The notes under the pieces: model-generated
The model's input: the letters and a program-made list of their open reading frames with translations, nothing else
Databases searched by the model: none
What the model was told of the DNA's origin: nothing
Assembly (NCBI GenBank): GCA_028288705.1
Contig: JAQBNH010000007.1
Location: 620,001-684,000 of the forward strand
DNA: 64,000 nucleotides
Direction: 5' to 3'
DNA from: Ferruginibacter sp.
GTDB lineage: Bacteria > Bacteroidota > Bacteroidia > Chitinophagales > Chitinophagaceae
Made by a program: the position numbers and the translations under genes
In this document: in pieces, positions 43,740-51,152 of the stretch
How positions within the stretch are numbered: position 1 is the stretch's first letter
Layout of the letters: the number at the start of each line of letters is the position of its first letter

Positions 43740-45155
43740 ATGAAAAAACCAGTGTTACTTTTCTTTATTTGTTGCAGTTTTTTCCTGCAATACAGCAAGG
43801 CACAGAATATCGGCATAAATGCCACCGGGGCGCTGCCTGATACCAAAGCCATGCTGGACGTATCTTCTACAACTTCCGGTATGCTGATTCCGAGGATGAG
43901 CTCGGCAGAAAGAAATGCCATTGCCACACCGCCTAACGGGTTGGAAGTGTATAACACCACGACGAACAACCTGGATATCTATCGTGGTTCGGGCTGGATC
44001 CCTGTTGCTTACGCAGATACAAGTGTGATCCTCGTGCGGTCGCTGGCTGATCTGCCGGCACCGGTATCAGCCGGCATTACATTGGATTCTACAAAAACCT
44101 ATTCATTCTCGGGGCTTGTAAATATTGCGCCCAATTATATCAATGTGAATGGTGCTGCATTAAAAGGAACCAATCCCATTCGTGACGGCGTAATGTCAAC
44201 CGTTAGCGGTGCGATCCTGCGCAGCACAAATATGCATGTGTATATGGAAAAGTTGCTCGTCGTAAATCTTACGGCGGCAACAAAGGCGTATGACTTTTCT
44301 GATAACACGGGAACGAGATCCTGCAATATCATTACGGGGAATAACGTAAAACAAACCACCGCATCAGCAGGCGTTGGCCAGGTTTCTGGTTTCAGAGCGG
44401 TGGTGATCCTGCAAAATTATTTTGATGTAAGTGATGGCATAAAAGTAACCGGAACAATGGGCAGGTTTATTTCCGGATTTAATCTTTACGGTAGTATCAC
44501 CGGCACGGCCATTGAGTTTCTGCCGGCATTGGCAGTGGATGATATCGATATTTCAAACAATCATTTTATTTATACCGGTGCAACGGGGGTAAAGTTTAAT
44601 GTTGGAGCTACGCTTAATCGCGGTCGTATGACGTCGAATATGATTCGCGGAGTGACTACGCCATTGTCAGGATTTGATTCTTATACACCGGCCTGGGAAA
44701 TGCAGCAAAACTCCGGTATCACCAACAGCCGTGCATTTGCAACCGCTTATATGAATGATAATGTTTCGGTAACAAACCTGCCAGCGAATGGCACTTATTA
44801 TTCCCTTGCGGGTACCGCCACGCTCGTTAACGCAAAACGATTTACACTGGCTGGAAACAAACTTACATATACGGGTTTAAGGCCATGGCCGATCCGTGTG
44901 TTTGCGGTGATCGGTGGAAAATCTCCTGCTGCCCTTGCAGATTACAGTATTTGTATCGCGAAAAACGGCACCTCAATTCCTTTTCCGAATTCAAGTTTGG
45001 GCGCGATGGCCAACGGTCAGGGGTTCCAAATTACTTTGCAGTCTGATGTGGATATGGTAACAGGTGATTATATCGAAATAGGTGTTAAAAGAAATAATAA
45101 TAACACGAGCAACATAACGATAACTGATTTGCAGTTCTCCGTGTCGAGCTTATAA
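43740..45155 (+). CDS. Secreted protein with beta-helix-like repeats, possible fibre
   Basis: The ATG at 43740 (471 residues) opens a signal peptide (VLLFFICCSFFLQYSKAQ). Next is a segment NIGINATGALPDTKAMLDVSS ... GMLIPRMSSAERNAI, a motif seen in Bacteroidota secreted and tail-fibre-like proteins. The middle (about 100-330) has strand-turn repeats consistent with a right-handed beta-helix or similar fold, ending in a compact C-terminal domain. No T9SS tail is found. It follows the T9SS gene by 25 bases, and the two probably share a transcript. A bidirectional terminator follows it. Confidence 0.75.
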   Translation: MKKPVLLFFICCSFFLQYSKAQNIGINATGALPDTKAMLDVSSTTSGMLIPRMSSAERNAIATPPNGLEVYNTTTNNLDIYRGSGWIPVAYADTSVILVRSLADLPAPVSAGITLDSTKTYSFSGLVNIAPNYINVNGAALKGTNPIRDGVMSTVSGAILRSTNMHVYMEKLLVVNLTAATKAYDFSDNTGTRSCNIITGNNVKQTTASAGVGQVSGFRAVVILQNYFDVSDGIKVTGTMGRFISGFNLYGSITGTAIEFLPALAVDDIDISNNHFIYTGATGVKFNVGATLNRGRMTSNMIRGVTTPLSGFDSYTPAWEMQQNSGITNSRAFATAYMNDNVSVTNLPANGTYYSLAGTATLVNAKRFTLAGNKLTYTGLRPWPIRVFAVIGGKSPAALADYSICIAKNGTSIPFPNSSLGAMANGQGFQITLQSDVDMVTGDYIEIGVKRNNNNTSNITITDLQFSVSSL

Positions 45156-45173
45156 AATAATGTAACTCATGTA

Positions 45174-45205
45174 AAAGGCCTCCGGTAGATCGGGGGCCTT
45201 TATTA
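45174..45205 (+). terminator. Bidirectional terminator between convergent genes
   Basis: AAAGGCCTCCG and CGGGGGCCTTT form an 11-bp stem (one G-T) with a GTAGAT loop. It lies between the secreted fibre-like gene (stop 45155, +) and DUF3078 (stop 45206, -). A short T or A run is on each side. Confidence 0.85.
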
Positions 45206-46132
45206 TTATATGGGAACATTCAAGCCTGCGCCAACAATGGATTTGAGCTGCAATGCCGGGGATTTCTTTTCTTTTCCAAAGATGCGCGTGTCATCGTCAT
45301 ATACCATATCAACCGACCAGTTGAAGGAAAATAATTTGTACACTTTCACAGTCAGCATATTAGTCATGTAGATATCAACGTTCCAGGGATTTTTGCGGTA
45401 GTTGCTGAACAAGTCCAGGCGCATCCGGTAATTAAAATTCTTCGTAAAATCTGCGTTGTAATTCAGCGTGGCAAATGCGCCCAGTTGATTGATGCTGCTT
45501 GCGCCGGTATCAACACCATACGCACCTTTAGCAGCCAGGCTGTCGTTTGTTACGATCACCCAACGGGAGGTAAGTGGCGAAACAAACATCGAAAATCTTT
45601 TCGAAGGCGTATAATCCAGCCCTTCACTTAACAGTACATAACCAGGCGACAGGAAGCCGGACGAAACAGTTTTGGTTGTATCTGTATAACTATAACCATG
45701 TAAGAACTGTGTTCGGAAATTAAAGAGCGTCGTTAAGGTCAGCTTAGGAGCAAGGGAATAATTGTGTTTGGAAATGACATCGATCTTATCATCATTTTTG
45801 CGGGAACCAAGGCTGCTGGTTTTGATATAACCGAGGCCAAGTTCCATCGCATTATCCCAGGTAAATTTATTGTGTTTGTGTTTTGCAAATAAGATAAGCG
45901 CAGAGTTTACGCTTAGTGAAAATTCATCTCCGCCACCGGCCCAGTTACTGAGGCTTCCCTGGCCGAGCGTAAGCCGGTAATTTCCGCCAAATTTCCAACG
46001 CTTCACGCTGGTATCGGCTGCCAGTTTTTTTCCGAGCGTTGCCCACTCGAATTGTAAATTTTTAATCGTGTTGTCCTGGGCGGAAACGTATGAGAAAGTA
46101 AGAACAGATAAAACGACCAGAGATAATTTCAT
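45206..46132 (-). CDS. DUF3078 family outer-membrane beta-barrel-like protein
   Basis: This 308-residue protein has a signal peptide (about 1-19). The rest consists of alternating beta-strands that end in an aromatic C-terminus (SIVGAGLNVPI). Features such as WKFGGNYRLTLGQGSLSNWAGGGDEFSLS match the DUF3078 family of Bacteroidota outer-membrane proteins. The function is unknown. The monocistronic gene shares a bidirectional terminator with the preceding convergent gene and faces 170 bases of upstream DNA before the PAS gene. Confidence 0.88.
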   Translation of the reverse strand: MKLSLVVLSVLTFSYVSAQDNTIKNLQFEWATLGKKLAADTSVKRWKFGGNYRLTLGQGSLSNWAGGGDEFSLSVNSALILFAKHKHNKFTWDNAMELGLGYIKTSSLGSRKNDDKIDVISKHNYSLAPKLTLTTLFNFRTQFLHGYSYTDTTKTVSSGFLSPGYVLLSEGLDYTPSKRFSMFVSPLTSRWVIVTNDSLAAKGAYGVDTGASSINQLGAFATLNYNADFTKNFNYRMRLDLFSNYRKNPWNVDIYMTNMLTVKVYKLFSFNWSVDMVYDDDTRIFGKEKKSPALQLKSIVGAGLNVPI

Positions 46133-46302
46133 TCGAAGAGATTAGATGGTCTGGCAAATTTCGTTAACAATTTTTTTTAAACCGGCTTCATAATGTTAAA
46201 ACACAGATGAAGAAAATGATCATATATACCAAGGAAATGGCGGATTGAATGGCTTGTCCGGGTTTTTTCATCTCAAGAATTTCCGGACAGTTAGTTCCGA
46301 CG

Positions 46303-46689
46303 TTAGGAAAGTTCATTTTGGCCAAGTTCACGTGTCAGCTTCGTAAAGCCGATCACAGCACCGTCGTCATCATGTAATGCGGTGATCAGGATACTCCCCC
46401 AAAATATAGAACCGTCTCTACGGAGGCGGCGACCGATATGGCGGGCACGGCCTTCTTTTTTTGCATGCTCGATCAACTGTTCAGGCAAACCCGCCTGCCG
46501 ATCTTGTGGTAAATAGAAGAGGCGAAAATTCTGCCCTAAAATCTCAGTTTCTTTATAGCCTTTAATTTTTTCTGCACCAATATTCCAGCTCAGGATGGTG
46601 CCATCAATATCCATCAGGATGATAGCGTAGTCCTGCACTTCTGCGATCATTTGCCGGTGTAATTTTTCCAGTACCTCTTTTTTTTGCAT
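46303..46689 (-). CDS. Stand-alone PAS domain protein
   Basis: This 128-residue protein is a single PAS fold, with the core YAIILMDIDGTILSWNIGAEKIKGY, the LGQNFRLFYLPQD segment and the GSIFWGSILITALHD ... VIGFTKLTREL end. It has no kinase or output domain. Such lone PAS proteins may act as sensors or bind partners in signalling. A coding stretch of 7 Ts and a short gap separate it from the upstream region, which holds no clear operon partner. Confidence 0.85.
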   Translation of the reverse strand: MQKKEVLEKLHRQMIAEVQDYAIILMDIDGTILSWNIGAEKIKGYKETEILGQNFRLFYLPQDRQAGLPEQLIEHAKKEGRARHIGRRLRRDGSIFWGSILITALHDDDGAVIGFTKLTRELGQNELS

Positions 46690-46910
46690 ATCATCCTCCT
46701 TTACTGGAGTAAAAGTACGAAACCCGCCTAAGAGTTGTTTAATAAAACTTAGCGATATAGGGTTCTGTTGTTGAACAACTTATTATGCCGGATGATGCCG
46801 AAGTACCGGTGACTGACGAAACATGGGCCTAAAATTACTTGCGTAAGAAAGGCTAATTCAGCCAACTTATACTATTTTCACGGATAATTAATCAGTACTC
46901 ATCTTACTTT

Positions 46911-47018
46911 ATGGACGTTGTTTCACTTCAGCCCTCACTAATTATTTGGTCGGTCATATGCCTAATCGGGCTGGTATTTATTGGTTACAAAGTCCTACGA
47001 TTCTTATCCCGAAAATAA
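46911..47018 (+). CDS. Possible 35-residue single-helix membrane peptide
   Basis: An ATG at 46911 opens a 35-codon frame ending in TAA at 47016-47018. The product has one hydrophobic helix (PSLIIWSVICLIGLVFIGYKV) flanked by a short acidic N-terminus and a basic end (LRFLSRK), as in many small membrane proteins of Bacteroidota. No ORF-track entry covers it, because it is too short. The start has an A+T-rich leader without a strong ribosome site. It could be chance, but the hydrophobic-basic design supports a real gene. Confidence 0.4.
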   Translation: MDVVSLQPSLIIWSVICLIGLVFIGYKVLRFLSRK

Positions 47019-47052
47019 CAAGAGGTAAGTCTCTGATGTGCGTTAGAGGCAC

Positions 47053-47093
47053 AAAAAAACCGTTAACATATTGATCACCAATACATTAACGGT
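47053..47093 (-). terminator. Intrinsic terminator of the tRNA-like RNA
   Basis: On the minus strand, ACCGTTAA ... TTAACGGT forms a stem that continues through TATTG/CAATA to about 15 bp with two G-T pairs and a GTGAT loop, followed by seven Ts. It begins 9 bases after the RNA's 3' end. Confidence 0.9.
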
Positions 47094-47102
47094 CTATTTA
47101 AG

Positions 47103-47273
47103 CTGTAGGGGAAGGGCTCGAACCTCCACGAGGCAGTTAGCTGTAGTACAAAGTTCGGTGGTCGACCCCGGTCGGTTCACTATTGCTAATGAACCGGCTC
47201 TATGCTACGTTTGTCCTGTTATCCTCACCCCCGAGACAAGAGGGTATGTCTGCCAAAATTTCATCACCCCACA
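47103..47273 (-). tRNA. tRNA-like RNA with giant variable arm and GUC-reading loop
   Basis: Read from 47273 to 47103 on the minus strand, the ends pair as a 7-bp acceptor stem (TGTGGGG/CCCTACA, one G-U) with G as discriminator and no encoded CCA. The D-arm is ATG/CAT with loop AAATTTTGGCAGA (A14, A15, G18G19, A21). The anticodon arm is CCCTC/GGGGG with loop TTGTCTC, so bases 34-36 read GUC. Base 37 is U, where tRNAs nearly always have a purine. The T-arm is GGAGG-TTCGAGC-CCTTC. The A15-U48 pair is possible. The variable region spans about 100 nt, with a TGAGG/CCTCG base, ACAAA/TTTGT, and a 7-bp CGGTTCA/TGAACCG hairpin. It has its own promoter and terminator. I cannot name a known class. Confidence 0.6.
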
Positions 47274-47305
47274 ATATTCAGCTGATCTGTACCAGCTTGA
47301 TAACA

Positions 47306-47313
47306 CAAAGATA
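47306..47313 (-). promoter_or_regulatory. -7 element of the tRNA-like RNA promoter
   Basis: The minus strand reads TATCTTTG here, a perfect TAnnTTTG. A start site about 7 bases on (near 47299) would leave a 26-base leader before the RNA's 5' end at 47273. A clear TTG at the -33 position is missing; T-rich sequence lies about 20 bases upstream. Confidence 0.55.
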
Positions 47314-47345
47314 CAGGGTTTGCACGTTTACTTAAAAATAATTCA

Positions 47346-47384
47346 ACAAATATTTTGTAATTATAGAAATTATTCAAATATTTG
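47346..47384 (+). promoter_or_regulatory. Two A+T-rich palindromes between the RNA gene and the Lrp/AsnC gene
   Basis: ACAAA-TAT-TTTGT (47346-47358) and CAAATATTTG (47375-47384) are spaced about 27 bases centre to centre, in the space between a minus-strand RNA promoter and the plus-strand Lrp/AsnC start (47422). A+T-rich repeats spaced by multiples of a helix turn are typical of Lrp-family binding. Autoregulation and control of the RNA gene are possible. Confidence 0.4.
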
Positions 47385-47421
47385 CTGATAACATTGAAAC
47401 ATAACTAAAATTAGCTTCTCT

Positions 47422-47895
47422 ATGGCGGCAAAATTGAATCTTGACAAACTTGATCTGCAGATCATTCATGCAATGATGGAAAATGCGGAAATATCTTATG
47501 CAGAGTTAGGAAAAAAATTATTTGTCAGCGGGGGAACCATTCACGTGCGCATTAAAAAACTGCAGGAGTTTAATATCGTGAAAGGTACAAGGCTGAGCGT
47601 CGATCTCAAATTACTGGGTTATGATATTACCGCATTCGTGGGCATTTACCTGGAAAAAAGTTCTCTGTATGATGCAGTTGCTAAAGACCTGATGAAAATT
47701 CCCGAGATCATCCGCCTCAATTATATCACGGGTAATTACAGCATGTTTATCGAGATCGTTTGTAAAGATATCAGCCAGCTCCGGTATGTCTTGCATGATG
47801 AATTGCAAAAGATAAAAGGCATTGAACGCACCGAAACTTTCATTTCCCTCGAAGAAGGATTTATCCGGAACGTTCCGGTAGCGCCGGCTGAATAG
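47422..47895 (+). CDS. Lrp/AsnC family transcriptional regulator
   Basis: This 157-residue protein has an N-terminal winged helix-turn-helix (about 8-55: LDLQIIHAMMENAEISYAELGKKLFVSGGTIHVRIKKL) and a C-terminal alpha-beta ligand domain (about 65-145: TAFVGIYLEKSSLYDAVAKDLM ... GNYSMFIEIVCKD). The design matches leucine-responsive/AsnC regulators that form octamers and respond to amino acids. The gene lies divergent from the tRNA-like RNA and convergent with the OppC-type permease, their stops being adjacent (47895/47896). Candidate operator palindromes lie upstream. Confidence 0.92.
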   Translation: MAAKLNLDKLDLQIIHAMMENAEISYAELGKKLFVSGGTIHVRIKKLQEFNIVKGTRLSVDLKLLGYDITAFVGIYLEKSSLYDAVAKDLMKIPEIIRLNYITGNYSMFIEIVCKDISQLRYVLHDELQKIKGIERTETFISLEEGFIRNVPVAPAE

Positions 47896-49002
47896 TTATT
47901 CCGCTGACCGCACATCAACCGCATCACGCAAGCCATTTCCCAACAGGTTAAAAGCCAGGACCAACAGCATAATTGCGAAGCCAGGAATTAAGGCGAGTAA
48001 TGGATTGTGGGTGATGATAAAATTGTAATTCTCTTTGATCATCAATCCCCAGCTTGGTTGCGGCGGCTGAACGCCGATCCCTAAAAAACTCAGACCTGCT
48101 TCTACAATAATGGCCGTAGCAAAATTTCCGGCAGCGATTACCATCAACGGACCCAGAATATTCGGCAAAATATGGCGCAGGATGATCCTGCCATCCGGGT
48201 AGCCTAAAGCTTTTGCCGCCTGCACGTATTCCATTTCTTTTAAGGCCAGCACCTGCCCGCGCACCAGCCTCGCCACACTTACCCAAAGGGTTAATCCAAC
48301 GCCAATAAAGATCTGCCAGAAGCCTTTGCCGAGCGCCATCGTAATCGCAAATACGAGTAACAGCGTTGGGATACTCCAGGTAACATTCACCAGCCACATG
48401 ATCATTTCGTCTATCCAGCCACGATAGTAGCCAGCCAGCGCACCCAGTAAAATGCCCAGCGTTAAAGAGATGAGTACAGCAATCAATCCAACGGCAAGGC
48501 TCACCCTTGTGCCAATGAGCAGGCGGCTTAGTATATCACGCCCAAATGCATCCGTACCCAGCCAGTATTTTTTTGTAATGATCAGCGAGGATAACTTGCC
48601 GGGTTGGTTATTGGTTAAGCTGTTTACAGAATAACGTTGCTGAACAGAAGTATCCTCATCTACATATTTATTCACCGTAAGCACATCACCGGAAATATCG
48701 TAGCCTTTGATCGGCAGGTATTGAAACGCCGGCCGCTTGCCATTAATCAACGTGCTGATAAAGTTTTGAGAAGAATAGGTATTATTCGGGATCATCAAAA
48801 ACTGCTGCGTAAACCCGGGTTTTTTGGCCTGTATCTCCACTGTTTGCAAATCTGCATTGGGGCTATTATCCGGAGCCAGCCAATAACCAAATAAGGCGAC
48901 CAAAAAAGAAAGCATGATAATGACCAGGCCGGCAAACGCGAGCTTATTTTTTTTTAAGCGCTGCCATGCCTGGGCCGAAAATGAAAAAGATCGCGTGGAC
49001 AT
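47896..49002 (-). CDS. OppC/DppC-type ABC transporter permease
   Basis: The ATG at 49002 (368 residues) is preferred over the track's 49113 start, which would run into mqo. The N-terminal motif WQRLKKNKLAFAGLVIIM and the C-terminal permease core (about 155-365), with the EAA-like loop (EYVQAAKALGYPDGRIILRHILPN), are those of peptide/nickel permeases. Between helix 1 and the core lies a roughly 110-residue extracytoplasmic insert. The usual partners (OppA, OppB, ATPases) are not next to it, so the gene is an orphan here. A small gap of 25 bases separates it from mqo. Confidence 0.9.
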   Translation of the reverse strand: MSTRSFSFSAQAWQRLKKNKLAFAGLVIIMLSFLVALFGYWLAPDNSPNADLQTVEIQAKKPGFTQQFLMIPNNTYSSQNFISTLINGKRPAFQYLPIKGYDISGDVLTVNKYVDEDTSVQQRYSVNSLTNNQPGKLSSLIITKKYWLGTDAFGRDILSRLLIGTRVSLAVGLIAVLISLTLGILLGALAGYYRGWIDEMIMWLVNVTWSIPTLLLVFAITMALGKGFWQIFIGVGLTLWVSVARLVRGQVLALKEMEYVQAAKALGYPDGRIILRHILPNILGPLMVIAAGNFATAIIVEAGLSFLGIGVQPPQPSWGLMIKENYNFIITHNPLLALIPGFAIMLLVLAFNLLGNGLRDAVDVRSAE

Positions 49003-49027
49003 GCTGTAAAATACAACTTCATTTGAT

Positions 49028-50518
49028 TCAATAATGTTCGAGGCCCAGGATGCTTCCCGAATACGCACGCACCGAGGCGCAAAGTTCGGGATCATTGCTA
49101 AGCGATTGACCATAAGACGGCAGTAATTCTTTCAATTTCGCCTGCCATGATGCTGAAGATAATTTTTCCGGGAAACATTTTTCGATCACATCCAGCATGG
49201 CGGAAACAGCCGTAGACGCACCAGGTGAAGCACCCAGCAAGGCGGCTATCGATCCATCAGCGGAAGCAACAATTTCTGTCCCGAATTCCAAAATGCCGCC
49301 TTCCTCCTTATCTTTTTTAATAACCTGCACACGCTGGCCGGCGATCGCCAGTTCCCAATCTTCGGCCTGCGCCTCGGGAAAATATTCTTTAAGTGCTTCG
49401 ATACGGTCGCCCATTGACTGGCTAACCTGTTGCACTAAATATTTTGTAAGCGACAGGTTATGCCAGCCCGCTGAAAGCATCGGAAAAATATTATCCCATT
49501 CAATTGACCGTGGCAGATCAAGGAAGGAACCATTCTTTAAAAACTTTGTAGAAAAGCCGGCGTACGGGCCAAACAATAATTCTTTTTTTCCGTCGATAAC
49601 CCTTGTATCCAGGTGCGGCACGCTCATGGGCGGTGCACCAACAGATGCTTTGCCATACACTTTGGCGCGATGCTTTTCAATCACGGTTTCATTAAGGCAT
49701 CGCAGCCATTGACCGCTAATTGGGAAGCCCCCATAACCTTCTGCCTCCGGTATATTTGATTTCTCCAGCAAGGGCAGGGAACCACCGCCTGCACCAATAA
49801 ATACAAACCCGGAATGAATGATACGCTTCTCTTTCCTGATCAGGTCTTTCACTGTGATCTCCCAGCTATTGTCTGCTGCGCGTTCAATATCCCTGATCTC
49901 ATGTCCAAGAAAAAGTTGCACGCCATCGCGGCGATCCAGATGATGCATCATTGCCCGCGTAAGGTTTCCGAAATTCACATCAGTTCCTAATGCCATCCTT
50001 GTACCTGCTACGCGTTCTCCCGGATCCCGGCCTTCCATCACCAATGGCATCCAGCTTTGCAATGTATCCACATCCTCGCTGTATTCCATGCCGGCGAACA
50101 ACGGATTTGCGGTTAGGGCCGCATGGCGCTTTTTAAGGAAGGCAACATTTTCTTCTCCCCACACAAAACTTACATGCGGAACATTATTGATGAAATTATT
50201 CGGGTCTTTTACAAAATATCGCTGAACCAGCCAGGCCCAGAATTGTTTTGATTCTTCAAACGATTCTGCAATTTTAATGGCTTTGCTGATATCAATATGC
50301 CCATCTTCTTTCTCGGGTGTATAATTTAATTCGCAGAAAGCTGAATGTCCCGTTCCGGCATTGTTCCACCCGTCGCTACTCTCAGCCGCCACTTCGGGTA
50401 AGCGCTCATATATATGAATTTGCAGGGATGGATCCAGTTCTTTTAATAAGACCGCAAGGGTTGCCGTCATAATTCCGGCGCCGATCATTGTTACGTCTGG
50501 CGAAAGATTTTGTCGCAT
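49028..50518 (-). CDS. mqo: Malate:quinone oxidoreductase
   Basis: This 496-residue FAD enzyme oxidises malate to oxaloacetate and passes electrons to menaquinone. The FAD site VTMIGAGIMTATLAVLLKEL lies near the N-terminus, and the WNNAGTGHSAFCELNYTPE segment and LFGPYAGFSTKFLKNGS are characteristic of Mqo. The C-terminal GASPGASTAVSAMLDV closes the FAD pocket. It is a TCA cycle entry to the respiratory chain that the ACIII-oxidase island would serve. The aat start lies upstream and they are separated by 1 base. Confidence 0.96.
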   Translation of the reverse strand: MRQNLSPDVTMIGAGIMTATLAVLLKELDPSLQIHIYERLPEVAAESSDGWNNAGTGHSAFCELNYTPEKEDGHIDISKAIKIAESFEESKQFWAWLVQRYFVKDPNNFINNVPHVSFVWGEENVAFLKKRHAALTANPLFAGMEYSEDVDTLQSWMPLVMEGRDPGERVAGTRMALGTDVNFGNLTRAMMHHLDRRDGVQLFLGHEIRDIERAADNSWEITVKDLIRKEKRIIHSGFVFIGAGGGSLPLLEKSNIPEAEGYGGFPISGQWLRCLNETVIEKHRAKVYGKASVGAPPMSVPHLDTRVIDGKKELLFGPYAGFSTKFLKNGSFLDLPRSIEWDNIFPMLSAGWHNLSLTKYLVQQVSQSMGDRIEALKEYFPEAQAEDWELAIAGQRVQVIKKDKEEGGILEFGTEIVASADGSIAALLGASPGASTAVSAMLDVIEKCFPEKLSSASWQAKLKELLPSYGQSLSNDPELCASVRAYSGSILGLEHY

Positions 50519-50519
50519 A

Positions 50520-51149
50520 TTATTTCTGTTGTAAGAGTTGAAGGTATTCGGCTTGCGGGATCATCTCGGCACCAAGGCTTAATAGGTGATCGTTCGGCAC
50601 CTGGCAATCCAGCAGCCTGAATTTTCCGCTTTTACATAACCATATTAATGCCGCTTTTGACGCGTTGCTTTTTTTACTGAACATACTTTCGCCACAAAAC
50701 ACGCCATTGATCACGAGCCCGTACATACCGCCAATCAATGCGCCACTTTCCCAAACTTCGATGCTTTGGGCAACGCCAAGATGATGCAGGTGGATATAAG
50801 CAGCTTTCATTTCTTCATTGATCCAGGTACCCTGTTGGTCTTTGCGCAGAACAGTACTGCATGCATTAATCACCGCGGCAAAATCGCTGTTCATATAAAT
50901 CTCAAATGCAGGGCGCTTGAACAGCTTATTCATGCTCTTGCTCACATGCACTTTATCAGGAAAAATGACACAACGTTCGTGCGGGGCATACCAAAGAACC
51001 GGCGGTTCGTCATACCAGGGAAAAATGCCATTCTCGTATGCCAGGATCAATCGCTCCGCACTGAGGTCAGCACCAATAGCGAGCAGCCCATCTTCATTTG
51101 CCAGAGACGGATGCGGAAATACCAGTTCATCAACTAGTTGAAATACCAT
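50520..51149 (-). CDS. aat: Leucyl/phenylalanyl-tRNA-protein transferase
   Basis: This 209-residue enzyme transfers Leu or Phe from tRNA to protein N-termini that carry Arg or Lys, marking them for the ClpAP/ClpS N-degron path. The family motifs are present: ENGIFPWYDEPPVLWYAPHERCVIF, then GTWINEEMKAAYIHLHHLGVAQSIEVWE and LIGGMYGLVINGVFCGESMF. The length is typical. It lies one base upstream of mqo and 3 bases downstream of the glycosyltransferase, so the three form a tight cluster. Confidence 0.95.
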   Translation of the reverse strand: MVFQLVDELVFPHPSLANEDGLLAIGADLSAERLILAYENGIFPWYDEPPVLWYAPHERCVIFPDKVHVSKSMNKLFKRPAFEIYMNSDFAAVINACSTVLRKDQQGTWINEEMKAAYIHLHHLGVAQSIEVWESGALIGGMYGLVINGVFCGESMFSKKSNASKAALIWLCKSGKFRLLDCQVPNDHLLSLGAEMIPQAEYLQLLQQK

Positions 51150-51152
51150 GGA

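Noticed and set aside
46767-46779. Palindrome GTTGTT-G-AACAAC upstream of the PAS gene
   Set aside because: It resembles the MarR operator half-sites slightly, but short A+T-rich repeats of this kind occur by chance and no promoter is evident next to it.
47103-47273. tmRNA (ssrA) as an explanation of the tRNA-like RNA
   Set aside because: The transcript is only about 170-250 nt, it has a full D-arm and anticodon arm, and no tag-peptide reading frame ending in AA-stop was seen.
47071-47388. ORF of 105 codons on the plus strand across the tRNA-like RNA
   Set aside because: It lies antisense to a structured RNA with promoter and terminator, its composition (Arg, Cys, Thr-rich) is unlike a protein, and it has no family match I can recognise.
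49003-49113. N-terminal 37 residues of the OppC permease in the track
   Set aside because: They overlap mqo coding sequence and precede a good ATG and signal-like start at 49002.
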